Positions 45,615 through 53,166 of a stretch of DNA of 64,000 nt are shown here, one piece after another (position 1 is the first letter of the stretch; each line of letters starts with the position of its first letter). The translations under genes and the position numbers were made by a program. The stretch lies in contig CAWJFP010000016.1 of NCBI GenBank assembly GCA_963842155.1, positions 16,123-80,122 on the forward strand, read 5' to 3'. This stretch comes from CAWJFP01 sp963842155 (GTDB lineage: Bacteria; Pseudomonadota; Alphaproteobacteria; JACZXZ01). The notes beneath the pieces were generated by a model. The model saw nothing but the letters and a program-made list of their open reading frames with translations, searched no databases and was not told the origin of the DNA.

Positions 45615-46304
45615 ATGACCAAGTACGTCATTCCGGCCTGGGATTTGCCTTCCTTGCCAGTCGCGGGCGAGGCGGCGCGCTTTCCGGTGCGCCGCATTTA
45701 TTGCGTCGGGCGGAACTATGCCGAGCATACGCGCGAGATGGGCGGCGACCCCGGCCGCGAGCAGCCCTTCTTCTTCATGAAGCCGGCGGACGCGCTGGTG
45801 CAGAGCGGCTCGGCCATCCCGTATCCGCCCAAGACGCAGGACCTGCATCACGAGATCGAGCTCGTCGTGGCGCTCAAGAGCGGCGGGCGCGACATCGCCG
45901 TCGCGCGCGCCCTCGATCATGTCTTCGGCTATGCCGTCGGGATCGACCTCACGCGCCGCGATCTGCAGCAGGAGGCGCGCAAGGTCGGGCGGCCGTGGGA
46001 CATGGGCAAGGGCTTCGACAATTCGGCACCCTGCGGCGCGCTGGCGCCCGCGCAACGCGTCGGCCATCCCGACAAGGGCGCCATCTGGCTCAAGGTGAAC
46101 GGCGTGCTCAAGCAGAACGCCGATCTCTCCGCCATGATCTGGAAGGTGCCGGAGATGATCGCCTATCTTTCGGGCCTGGTGGAGCTCAAGGGCGGCGATC
46201 TGCTCTATTCGGGCACGCCCGCCGGCGTCGGCCCCGTGGTCAAGGGCGACAAGCTCGACGGCCATGTCGACAAGGTCGGCGATCTCGCCATCGCGATCGT
46301 CTGA
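45615..46304 (+). CDS. Fumarylacetoacetate hydrolase family protein
   Basis: 229 residues from ATG 45615 with GGAGAAG upstream. FAH-family lyase/hydrolase: IYCVGRNYAEHTREMGGD, HHEIELVVAL (metal Glu-x-Glu), GYAVGIDLTRRDLQQEA, FDNSAP and DLLYSGTPAGVGPVV. Such enzymes cleave C-C bonds in acylpyruvates or decarboxylate ring-fission products. Located 136 bases after the di-iron oxygenase gene, so it may process the product of that enzyme. Confidence 0.9.
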   Translation: MTKYVIPAWDLPSLPVAGEAARFPVRRIYCVGRNYAEHTREMGGDPGREQPFFFMKPADALVQSGSAIPYPPKTQDLHHEIELVVALKSGGRDIAVARALDHVFGYAVGIDLTRRDLQQEARKVGRPWDMGKGFDNSAPCGALAPAQRVGHPDKGAIWLKVNGVLKQNADLSAMIWKVPEMIAYLSGLVELKGGDLLYSGTPAGVGPVVKGDKLDGHVDKVGDLAIAIV

Positions 46305-46351
46305 CCGGGCCGTCCTTCCAACCGCCCCTGCAAGAACCGGAGACTCAGCGC

Positions 46352-47143
46352 TTGCGTATCGTGACCTGGAACGTGAATTCCGTGCGGCTCCGCATCGGCC
46401 TGCTCGAGCGGCTGATCGAGGAGCATGAGCCCGATCTCATCTGCCTGCAGGAGACCAAGGTGCTCGACGACGGCTTCCCCTTCGAGCGCCTCGTCGCGCG
46501 CGGCTACAAGCATAATCTCGTCCACGGCATGAAGTCCTATAACGGCGTCGCCATCATCTCGCGCCTGCCGATCGCCGAAGGCGGCAATCGCGGCTGGTGC
46601 GAGAAGACCGATTGCCGCCATATCTTCGCTATCCTGCCCAACGGAGTGGAGCTGCATAATTTCTACATCCCGGCCGGCGGCGACATTCCCGATCCGGCGG
46701 CCAACCCGAAATTCGCCCATAAGCTCCGCTTCCTCGAGGAGCTGACGCAATGGTGGAGCGCCGAGGCCAAGCCCGCGCGCAAGGCGATCATGCTGGGCGA
46801 TCTCAACATCGCGCCGCTCGAGACCGACGTCTGGTCGCATAAGCAGCTTCTCGACGTGGTCAGCCATACGCCGATCGAGGTGGAGTGGCTGGGGCGCCTC
46901 CAGGCCGCGCACCAGTGGGTCGATGCGGTGCGCCATTTCATCCCGCCCGCGGAGAAGCTCTATAGCTGGTGGAGCTACCGCGCGCGCGACTGGCTCGCCG
47001 CCGACCGGGGCCGCCGGCTCGATCATGTCTGGGTGACGCCGGCGCTGGAGGACAAGCTCTCGGGCGCCCGCATCATCAAGGACGCGCGCGGCTGGGAGAT
47101 GCCGTCCGACCATGTGCCGGTGGTGGTCGATATCGCGGTGTAG
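46352..47143 (+). CDS. xth: Exodeoxyribonuclease III
   Basis: 263 residues starting with TTG at 46352 (LRIVTWNVNSVRLR); no ATG/GTG suits better. An AP endonuclease/3'-exonuclease of the Xth family: LICLQETKVLDD (metal Glu), YNGVAIISR, MLGDLNIAP (Asp-Asn), RLDHVWVTP and SDHVPVVVDI (catalytic Asp-His). Follows lolA in related genomes but here is separated from it by ~4.5 kb of accessory genes. Its 3' ~240 bp have a decayed duplicate at 47,880-48,119. Confidence 0.95.
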   Translation: MRIVTWNVNSVRLRIGLLERLIEEHEPDLICLQETKVLDDGFPFERLVARGYKHNLVHGMKSYNGVAIISRLPIAEGGNRGWCEKTDCRHIFAILPNGVELHNFYIPAGGDIPDPAANPKFAHKLRFLEELTQWWSAEAKPARKAIMLGDLNIAPLETDVWSHKQLLDVVSHTPIEVEWLGRLQAAHQWVDAVRHFIPPAEKLYSWWSYRARDWLAADRGRRLDHVWVTPALEDKLSGARIIKDARGWEMPSDHVPVVVDIAV

Positions 47144-47206
47144 CGGGCGCGGAATTCGATCAAAGCGAATGCGGAATCGGCGCCGTCATTCCCGCCCCAG
47201 CGGGAT

Positions 47207-47749
47207 CTAATCGCAAAGCTTTTGGACCCAAACCTGCCAGCCCTTGCGAAGAATCCGTATCTTCTTCGAGTAGATTCCGAGGAAGGCGTCTACCGGCTCT
47301 TTCGGTCTGCCCTCGCTGTTCCGTTTCGGATCGTCCCAAAGATAATCGTCGAACGCCATTACGCCGTGCTCCTTGAGGAGGCGGAAACAATGAACCGCGT
47401 CCTCGAGGACGTTCACTGTCGCGTGATTGCCGTCGATATATGCGAATTCATAGGCGTTGAGTGGCAAGGTCCGCAAAATATCGACTGAGCGTCCGAGATG
47501 AAACTTCGTTTTGAGGAAAAACCCGCTCGCCACGATATTGTGCAGCAGCTTCGGATTCTCGCGTAGGTCGATGGTTTCCACAAGCGAAGAGGCGTGCGTC
47601 GCAATGTTGTCGAGAAGCCAAGTGGTGGAGCGGCCTTCATATGACCCGATCTCGAGCAGGCGACAGGGTTTGTCCTTAAGATGACCAAGCAATTCTTCAA
47701 AATTGGGAATATTGCTGCTGAACCAATCGACCGAGAAATCGTATTTCAT
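47207..47749 (-). CDS. Class I SAM-dependent methyltransferase
   Basis: 180 residues from ATG 47749: KYDFSVDWFSSNIPNFEELL, SAM motif CRLLEIGSYEGRSTTWLLDN, FAYIDGNHATVNVLEDAVHCFRLLKEHGVMAFDDYLWDDPKRN. It resembles the methyltransferase_24 group that modifies surface glycans or small molecules. AT-richer than the flanks, and bracketed by the xth gene and the xth fragment, so almost certainly acquired. Its order of motifs is similar to the broken methyltransferase at 24,647. Confidence 0.85.
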   Translation of the reverse strand: MKYDFSVDWFSSNIPNFEELLGHLKDKPCRLLEIGSYEGRSTTWLLDNIATHASSLVETIDLRENPKLLHNIVASGFFLKTKFHLGRSVDILRTLPLNAYEFAYIDGNHATVNVLEDAVHCFRLLKEHGVMAFDDYLWDDPKRNSEGRPKEPVDAFLGIYSKKIRILRKGWQVWVQKLCD

Positions 47750-47879
47750 CGATCTTGCTGCCGTTTGGCGATTCTTCCAACTCGGAGATGAGGGTCCGGA
47801 CTCATGACTTGAGAGAAGAGTGCCCCGACCAGGGCCGCGGTGACAAGGAAGTTTCTCGCGACTGCGGGTCGCTGCGCCG

Positions 47880-48119
47880 CCAAGGCCGCGCTTCAATGGG
47901 TCGACGCAGTGCGACATTTCACCCCGCCCGAGGAGAAGCCCTCTAGCTGGTGGAGCTACCGTGCGCGACTGGCTCGCTGCAGACCGCCGCCGCCTCGACC
48001 AAATCCGGGTGACGCCGGCGCTGGAGGACAAGCTCTCGGGCGCCCGTATCGTCAAGGACGCGCGCGGCCGGGAGATGCCGTCCGACCATGAGCCGGTGGC
48101 GGTCGATATCGCGGTATAG
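47880..48119 (+). pseudogene. Duplicate of the xth 3' end (fragment)
   Basis: Closely similar to 46,901-47,143 over ~240 bases: WVDAVRHFxPP..EK, SWWSYRAR, VTPALEDKLSGARI, KDARG.EMPSDH.PV.VDIAV, then a TAG at the corresponding place. It has scattered substitutions and at least one frame break near 47,950-47,965, and no 5' portion. The methyltransferase lies between the two copies. Confidence 0.85.
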
Positions 48120-48141
48120 CGGCTCGCGTCTTTTCCCGCGG

Positions 48142-49440
48142 TCACGGCGCGGCGGGATCGAGGATGGCGCCGACGGCGACGGCATGGTCTCCCGCCATGG
48201 GCACCGCGCGCGCGAGGATCGCCGCCTTGAGCTCGGGCGCGCGCCAGGGGGGATGGGCGGCGAGGAGCCGCGCGGCGAGAGCGGCGATCCTGGGTGCAGC
48301 GAAGCTCGAGCCGGAAAACCGGGTCGCTTCGCCCGCGAAATCGAGCACGGGGATGTCCTCGCCCGGCACGGCGAGCTGCACGCTCAGCCGTCCCCAGTTG
48401 GCTCCCGCGGCGGGCTGGCCGGTCGCGGCATCGGCCGAGGTCACGGTGATCATATTGGGGAGATCGAGCGAAGCGGGATAGACGGGCGCCCGGTCGAGAT
48501 CGCGCCCGTCGTTGCCCGCCGAGACGATGGCGAGCATGTCGGGATGGCGCGCCAGTCCTGCGGCGAAGCCGTCCCAGTCCCGGCGACGATCGCTGCCGAG
48601 CGAGAGGGTGAGGATGACAACGCCCTTGGCGGCCGCGTCGTCGATGAGGGCGGCGAGCCGGCCCATCGCGGGTCGCGGATAGCGATAGGGGACGAGGCGC
48701 GCCGTCGGCGCCTCGCGCAGCAGCACGCTCGCGACGGCGGTGCCGTGGCGCTCGGGAAAGAACAGCGAGCGCGCCGGATGGTCGTCGAAGGGCTCGTCGT
48801 CCAGGTCCCAAAAATCGTAACCCAAGGCATGGCCGGAAGCATCGCGGGCGAGCCGGCGCGCGATCTCCGGCAGCAGATAATTCACGCCCGTGTCGATCTG
48901 CGCGACCAGGACGCCGCCCGGATCGCGCCCTGGAGGCACGACGGCCTTAAGCAGCTCGCGCGGGCCGCTCGGCAGCAACGCGCCGTCGAGCGGCTCGACC
49001 GCGACCGCGCGTCCGGCGGAATTGTAAATCAGCCGCCGGCCGGAATCGATCGCGCAAGAGGGCGTCGCCATCGCCCATAGGAGAGGACGCATGCCGGGCG
49101 CGCCGTTCCGCGCCGGAGGGTCCGGTGCGTCATATTCGGCCGAGATTTCCGCCGCCTCGCCCGGCGGCGCCAACCGCTTGAGGACGATCGCGCCGCGATC
49201 GGCGAGGGCCACGCGCCGGCGCCAGCCGCGCACGCCGTTATGGAGATCGAGCGGCTCCTCGGTTGCGCCAAGCGCGCCCGGCAGCTTCGCCGCCATGGCG
49301 GCGGGATCGAGGGCGCCCTCGCGGCAGGCGAGGAACAAGGCCGCCTGCAAGCCGGTCGCGGGATCGAAGGGCCCGGCGCGCGCTGGCGCAGGAATCGCTA
49401 GCGCCGCCAGAAGCGCGAAGGCGAGAAGGCGCGTTTTCAT
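48142..49440 (-). CDS. Secreted subtilisin-like (S8) serine protease
   Basis: 432 residues from MKTRLLAFALLAALAIPAPARA, a clean signal peptide. Catalytic triad Asp183 in AQIDTGVN, His232 in RHGTAVAS and Ser379 in FSGSSFAAPR, with oxyanion Asn310 in SAGNDGRD. The N-terminal ~150 residues between the signal and the catalytic domain would be a propeptide. Predicted periplasmic or extracellular. A start at 49500 is less likely because it precedes the signal peptide with unrelated residues. Confidence 0.9.
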   Translation of the reverse strand: MKTRLLAFALLAALAIPAPARAGPFDPATGLQAALFLACREGALDPAAMAAKLPGALGATEEPLDLHNGVRGWRRRVALADRGAIVLKRLAPPGEAAEISAEYDAPDPPARNGAPGMRPLLWAMATPSCAIDSGRRLIYNSAGRAVAVEPLDGALLPSGPRELLKAVVPPGRDPGGVLVAQIDTGVNYLLPEIARRLARDASGHALGYDFWDLDDEPFDDHPARSLFFPERHGTAVASVLLREAPTARLVPYRYPRPAMGRLAALIDDAAAKGVVILTLSLGSDRRRDWDGFAAGLARHPDMLAIVSAGNDGRDLDRAPVYPASLDLPNMITVTSADAATGQPAAGANWGRLSVQLAVPGEDIPVLDFAGEATRFSGSSFAAPRIAALAARLLAAHPPWRAPELKAAILARAVPMAGDHAVAVGAILDPAAP

Positions 49441-49541
49441 CCCGTTGGCACCATGGATGAAAGCTTGGACGAGGGCGCGCGCTCCGTAAAGCGGACTCAT
49501 CGCTGGCTCGCGCCAGCACTTTCGGTTAGGAGTGGGGCGGC

Positions 49542-49941
49542 ATGACGCGCTTCTCCGCCCCCCGCCCCGATCCTGCCCCGAACGAGCCGAGCGAATTCAG
49601 CCGGCTCGTCTACCATGTCTGCCCGCGCGCGGCTTGGGAGGCGGCACGCGAGGCAGGGCTCTATCGCGGCTCGGCCGACGACGCGCGCGACGGCTTCATC
49701 CATTTCTCGAGCGCGGGCCAAGTGGAGGCAGAGCTGCGCCCGCCATCGCGCGGGGCAGGCCGGGCTGGTGCTGCTCGCCGTCGACGAAGCGGCGCTTGGG
49801 AGCGCGCTCAAATGGGAGCCCTCGCGCGGCGGCGCGCTCTTCCCCCATCTCTATGGCGCCCTTCCGCTCGCGGCCGTGCGCGCGGTGCATGACCTGCCGC
49901 TCGGGCCGGACGGCCGGCATGTCTTTCCGCGGATGAGCTGA
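49542..49941 (+). pseudogene. DUF952 family protein, one frameshift
   Basis: Begins MTRFSAPRPDPAPNEPSEFSRLVYHVCPRAAWEAAREAGLYRGSADDARDGFIHFSSAGQVEA (DUF952 start, with HVCPRAAWEAA). The frame changes at about 49,728-49,740 and the rest of the domain follows in another frame: HRAGQAGLVLLAVDEAALGSALKWEPSRGGALFPHLYGALPLAAVRAVHDLPLGPDG. The joined length (~130) fits the family, an ADP-ribose-related-fold domain of unknown function. Abuts pyrD. Confidence 0.8.
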
Positions 49942-49948
49942 GGCGCGC

Positions 49949-51004
49949 ATGCAGCTGTTCGATCGTCTGGCGCTTCTCTGCCTGCGGCTGCTCGAGCCCG
50001 AGCGCGCGCATCGCTTGACGGTCGAGGCCTTGCGCAGCGGGCTCGTCTCGGCGCGGCCCGGTCTCGCCGATCCCATCCTGCGCGCCCGCGTCTTCGGCCT
50101 CGATTTCCCGAACCCGGTCGGGCTTGCCGCCGGCTTCGACAAGGATGCCGAGCTTTTCGAGCCCATGCTGCGGCTCGGCTTCGGCTTCGTCGAGGTGGGC
50201 AGCGTGACGCCGCTGCCGCAACCGGGCAATCCGCGGCCGCGGCTCTTCCGCCTGCCCGCGGACGAGGCGCTGATCAACCGTCTCGGCTTCAACAATCATG
50301 GGGTGGAAGCGGCGCGCGCGCGCCTCGCCGCGCGCCAAGGCGGCGGCATCGTCGGCGCCAATCTCGGCAAGAACAAAGACAGCCTAGACGCGGCCGCCGA
50401 CTACCGCGCGGGGCTGCTCGCGCTGGCGCCGCTCGCGGACTATCTGGTGATCAACGTCTCCTCGCCCAATACGCCGGGGCTGCGCGCGCTGCAGGGCCGC
50501 GCCGAGCTCGAGAGAGTCTCATCGCGGCACTCCGCGCCGCGCGGGCGGAAGCGGGACGCGCCGTCCCCCTCCTCGTCAAGCTGGCGCCCGACCTCGACGA
50601 GGAGGAATGCCGCGAACTGGCCGGGCTCGTGCTGGCGCGCGGCATCGACGGGCTCGTCATCGGCAACACCACGCTCGCGCGGCCGGCGACGCTCAAGAGC
50701 CGCCATCGCGGCGAGGCGGGCGGCCTCTCCGGCCGGCCGCTTTCCCCTCGCGCTCGGAATGGTCGAACGCTTCTACCGCTTGACCGAAGGGCGCATTCCG
50801 ATCATCGGCGTGGGCGGTATCGCGAGCGGCGAGGACGCCTATCGCATGATCCGCGCCGGCGCCTCGCTGGTCCAGCTCTATACGGCACTGGTCTATCGCG
50901 GGCCGGGGCTTATCCAGCGCATCCAGGCCGACCTCGCGCGGCTCTTGCGGCGCGACGGCTTCGCCACGCTCGCCGCGGCGGTCGGCGCGGATCATCGCCC
51001 ATGA
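49949..51004 (+). CDS. pyrD: Dihydroorotate dehydrogenase (quinone), class 2, two compensating frameshifts
   Basis: Class 2 (membrane, quinone-dependent) PyrD of pyrimidine synthesis: LDFPNPVGLAAGFDKDAELFEPM, GFVEVGSVTPLPQPGNPRPRLFRLP, ANLGKNKD, INVSSPNTPGLRALQ. From about 50,512 to 50,745 the protein reads in another frame (AALRAARAEAGRAVPLLVKLAPDLDEEE ... DGLVIGNTTLARP) and then returns (MVERFYRLTEGRIPIIGVGGIASGEDAYRMIRAGASLVQLYTALVYRGP). Total length normal. Its stop overlaps the next start. Since pyrD is usually essential, the shifts may be sequence errors. Confidence 0.9.
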   Translation: MQLFDRLALLCLRLLEPERAHRLTVEALRSGLVSARPGLADPILRARVFGLDFPNPVGLAAGFDKDAELFEPMLRLGFGFVEVGSVTPLPQPGNPRPRLFRLPADEALINRLGFNNHGVEAARARLAARQGGGIVGANLGKNKDSLDAAADYRAGLLALAPLADYLVINVSSPNTPGLRALQGRAELERVSSRHSAPRGRKRDAPSPSSSSWRPTSTRRNAANWPGSCWRAASTGSSSATPRSRGRRRSRAAIAARRAASPAGRFPLALGMVERFYRLTEGRIPIIGVGGIASGEDAYRMIRAGASLVQLYTALVYRGPGLIQRIQADLARLLRRDGFATLAAAVGADHRP

Positions 51005-51870
51005 TCCCCTTTTTTGCCGGCCTCGCCGCGCTCGCCGCGCGTTACGACGGCTTCATCCTCGACCTCTGGGGGGTGATCCATGACGGGCTCACCGCCTATC
51101 CCGGCGCCGCCGAGACGCTGCGCCATCTCAAGGAGCGCGGCAAGCGCGTGGTGCTGCTCTCCAACGCGCCGCGGCGCGTCCAGGTGCTGGAGCAGGCGAT
51201 GACCTCGATGGGCATCGCGCGCGCGCTTTACGACGAGGTGATCTCCTCGGGCGAGGCGGCCTATCGGGCGCTGCTGCGCCGCGACGAGGCCGCCGTCGGC
51301 AGGCTGGGCCCGCGTTGCTACCATATGGGCCCCGAGCGCGACCGCGGCATGGTCGAGGGCATTCCCTTCGAGGGCACGGACGACATCGAGGCGGCGGATT
51401 TCATCCTCGCGACCGGCCTCGATTGGGACGACGACACGCTCGAGCCCTACGAGCCTGCGCTGGCGACGGGCGCGCGGCGCAAGCTGCCCATGATCTGCGC
51501 CAATCCCGATCTCGTGGTGATCCGCGGCGGCAAGCGCGTGCTCTGCGCCGGCGCCCTCGCCGCGCGCTACGAGGAGCTCGGCGGCAAGGTCGTCTATTTC
51601 GGCAAGCCCTATCCCTCGATCTACCGGCTCTGCTTCGAGCGCCTCGCCGTCGCCGACCGCGCGCGCATCGTCGCCGTCGGCGACGCGCTGCGCACCGATA
51701 TCGCGGGCGCGCTGAACGCGGGCATCGATGCGGTGCTGGTGACGGGCGGCATCCATGCCGAAGAGCTCGGCATCGCCCACGGCGATCATCCCGACATGGC
51801 GGCGCTCGAAGAGGCCTGCGCCAAGGCCGGCATCATGCCGACCGCCGCCATCCCGGCCTTCCTGTGGTGA
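51001..51870 (+). CDS. TIGR01459-type HAD-superfamily hydrolase
   Basis: 289 residues. HAD class IIA phosphatase: nucleophile region FILDLWGVIHDG, LLSNAPRRV (motif II), PICANPDLVV, and the C-terminal KPYPSIYRLCFERL, VGDALRTDIAGALNAGIDAVLVTGG. Similar to NagD/glycerol-3-phosphate and pNPP phosphatases; substrate unknown. Starts within the pyrD stop (ATGA). Confidence 0.92.
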   Translation: MIPFFAGLAALAARYDGFILDLWGVIHDGLTAYPGAAETLRHLKERGKRVVLLSNAPRRVQVLEQAMTSMGIARALYDEVISSGEAAYRALLRRDEAAVGRLGPRCYHMGPERDRGMVEGIPFEGTDDIEAADFILATGLDWDDDTLEPYEPALATGARRKLPMICANPDLVVIRGGKRVLCAGALAARYEELGGKVVYFGKPYPSIYRLCFERLAVADRARIVAVGDALRTDIAGALNAGIDAVLVTGGIHAEELGIAHGDHPDMAALEEACAKAGIMPTAAIPAFLW

Positions 51871-51982
51871 ACGGACGGCACCGGAAAAAGCTCTGCCGCG
51901 AGTAGGAGAAGCAGAGGGGCTCTCTCGGCGCGAACGTCCCTAGCGGCGTCCGCCGCCGATCGCGGGAATGGAGAATAAGACT

Positions 51983-52339
51983 ATGACCAAGCTTCTCTGC
52001 GCGGCTGCCGCTCTCGTCGCCATGACGGCCCTTGCGGCCTCCGGTCAGGCGCAAAGCGTCAACAAGACGACGACCAGATCGAACACGCAACACAACGTCA
52101 CCGTCTCGCCCGACGATGCGAGCTCCTGCCCGCAGGGCGAAGCCATGGTGGACGGCAAATGCACGCGAACGGATTCGATCAACTACAATGCCTCCAAGTC
52201 GAACACGGGCAATGTCACCGCTTCGCCCGAGGGCTCCGGAACCGCTCAGCCCGGCATGGCCGTCAAGGGCAATGGCGTCCCGCAAAACAACTCGAAAAAT
52301 ATCAGCGATGGCGCCGCCAAGGGCCAGGCCGACGAGTGA
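51983..52339 (+). CDS. Small secreted Asn/Ser/Thr-rich protein
   Basis: 118 residues. A signal peptide (KLLCAAAALVAMTALAASGQAQ) and a hydrophilic mature part with NKTTTRSNTQHNVTVSPDDASSCPQGEAMVDGKCTR, two cysteines, and an unstructured tail. No enzyme motif. Could start at 51968. Related short proteins are common hypothetical exports in Rhizobiales and Rhodospirillales. Confidence 0.6.
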   Translation: MTKLLCAAAALVAMTALAASGQAQSVNKTTTRSNTQHNVTVSPDDASSCPQGEAMVDGKCTRTDSINYNASKSNTGNVTASPEGSGTAQPGMAVKGNGVPQNNSKNISDGAAKGQADE

Positions 52340-52369
52340 GCATGGGGGTGCGTTCCATTCATTTCCGGG

Positions 52370-52534
52370 TCGTCATTCCGGAAAAGCAAATCCCTGTGCC
52401 ACAGGGATTTGCGCGATCCGGAATCCATTGATCAGGCCGGCGCGGCGCTTCCCGTGGATTCCGGATAGCAAGGCTCGCATCCCGGAAATGCTCGCGCCTT
52501 TCCGGGGCTCGCCTAAGCTTCCGGAATGACGGCG
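52370..52534. repeat. Dispersed palindromic repeat (CGTCATTCCGGAA type)
   Basis: Outer arms cgtcattccgg and ttccggaatgac bracket a perfect 12-bp hairpin (GCAAATCCCTGT / ACAGGGATTTGC, 52386-52397 with 52401-52412) and a second pair of ccggaatcc/ggattccgg arms. Lies between convergent genes. Fragments of similar elements occur at 1,521 and near 47,184. Confidence 0.7.
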
Positions 52535-52553
52535 AACCGAATGTCGAATGGAG

Positions 52554-53129
52554 CTACCCGGCGAAATCCTTGGTGGTATAGAGCGAGATCAGCTCGATCC
52601 CTTCCTTGGCGAGGTTCTCGCGCGCGCCTTCGAGGCGATCGACCACCGTGACGAGCGCCAGGATCTCGCAATTCCGCTTGCGCGCCTCCTTGATCGCCTT
52701 CATCGCCGAGCCGCCGGTCGTGGTCACGTCCTCGACGATGACGACCTTGGCCCCCTCGGCGAGATAGCCGTCCACCAGCTTGGCTGTGCCGTGATCCTTC
52801 TGCTCCTTGCGCACCCAGAATCCCTTGAGGGGATGGGCGCTCGACCGGCTCCGCATCATCGCCGCCACCACGATCGGCACGGCGCCCATCACCAGGCCAC
52901 CGATCGAATCGGCGCCCAGCCCCTCGATCTTGGCGAAAACCTCCTCCGCCAGCAGGGTGATGCCCTCGGGATCGAGCATCGTCGGCTTGAGATCGATGAA
53001 ATAATTGCTGCTGCGTCCCGAGGCGAGGGTGAACTGCCCGCGCGTCAAGGAGAGTGTCTCGATCAGCCGGCGCAGCCGCTCGCGGCGGGGGAGCTCGTCT
53101 TGCGCACGCGCGGCGCCGCCCTTGGTCAT
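52554..53129 (-). CDS. pyrE: Orotate phosphoribosyltransferase
   Basis: 191 residues from MTKGGAARAQ (53129). PRPP-binding motif VVIVEDVTTTGGSA and the substrate part FTLASGRSSNYFIDLKPTMLDPEG; ends LISLYTTKDFAG. It converts orotate to OMP, the step after PyrD. It is 1.5 kb from pyrD on the opposite strand. A longer start at 53165 lacks conserved residues. Confidence 0.95.
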   Translation of the reverse strand: MTKGGAARAQDELPRRERLRRLIETLSLTRGQFTLASGRSSNYFIDLKPTMLDPEGITLLAEEVFAKIEGLGADSIGGLVMGAVPIVVAAMMRSRSSAHPLKGFWVRKEQKDHGTAKLVDGYLAEGAKVVIVEDVTTTGGSAMKAIKEARKRNCEILALVTVVDRLEGARENLAKEGIELISLYTTKDFAG

Positions 53130-53166
53130 GTCGCTGGTCCTTTGCTCGCTCGGCGGGCACGCCATC

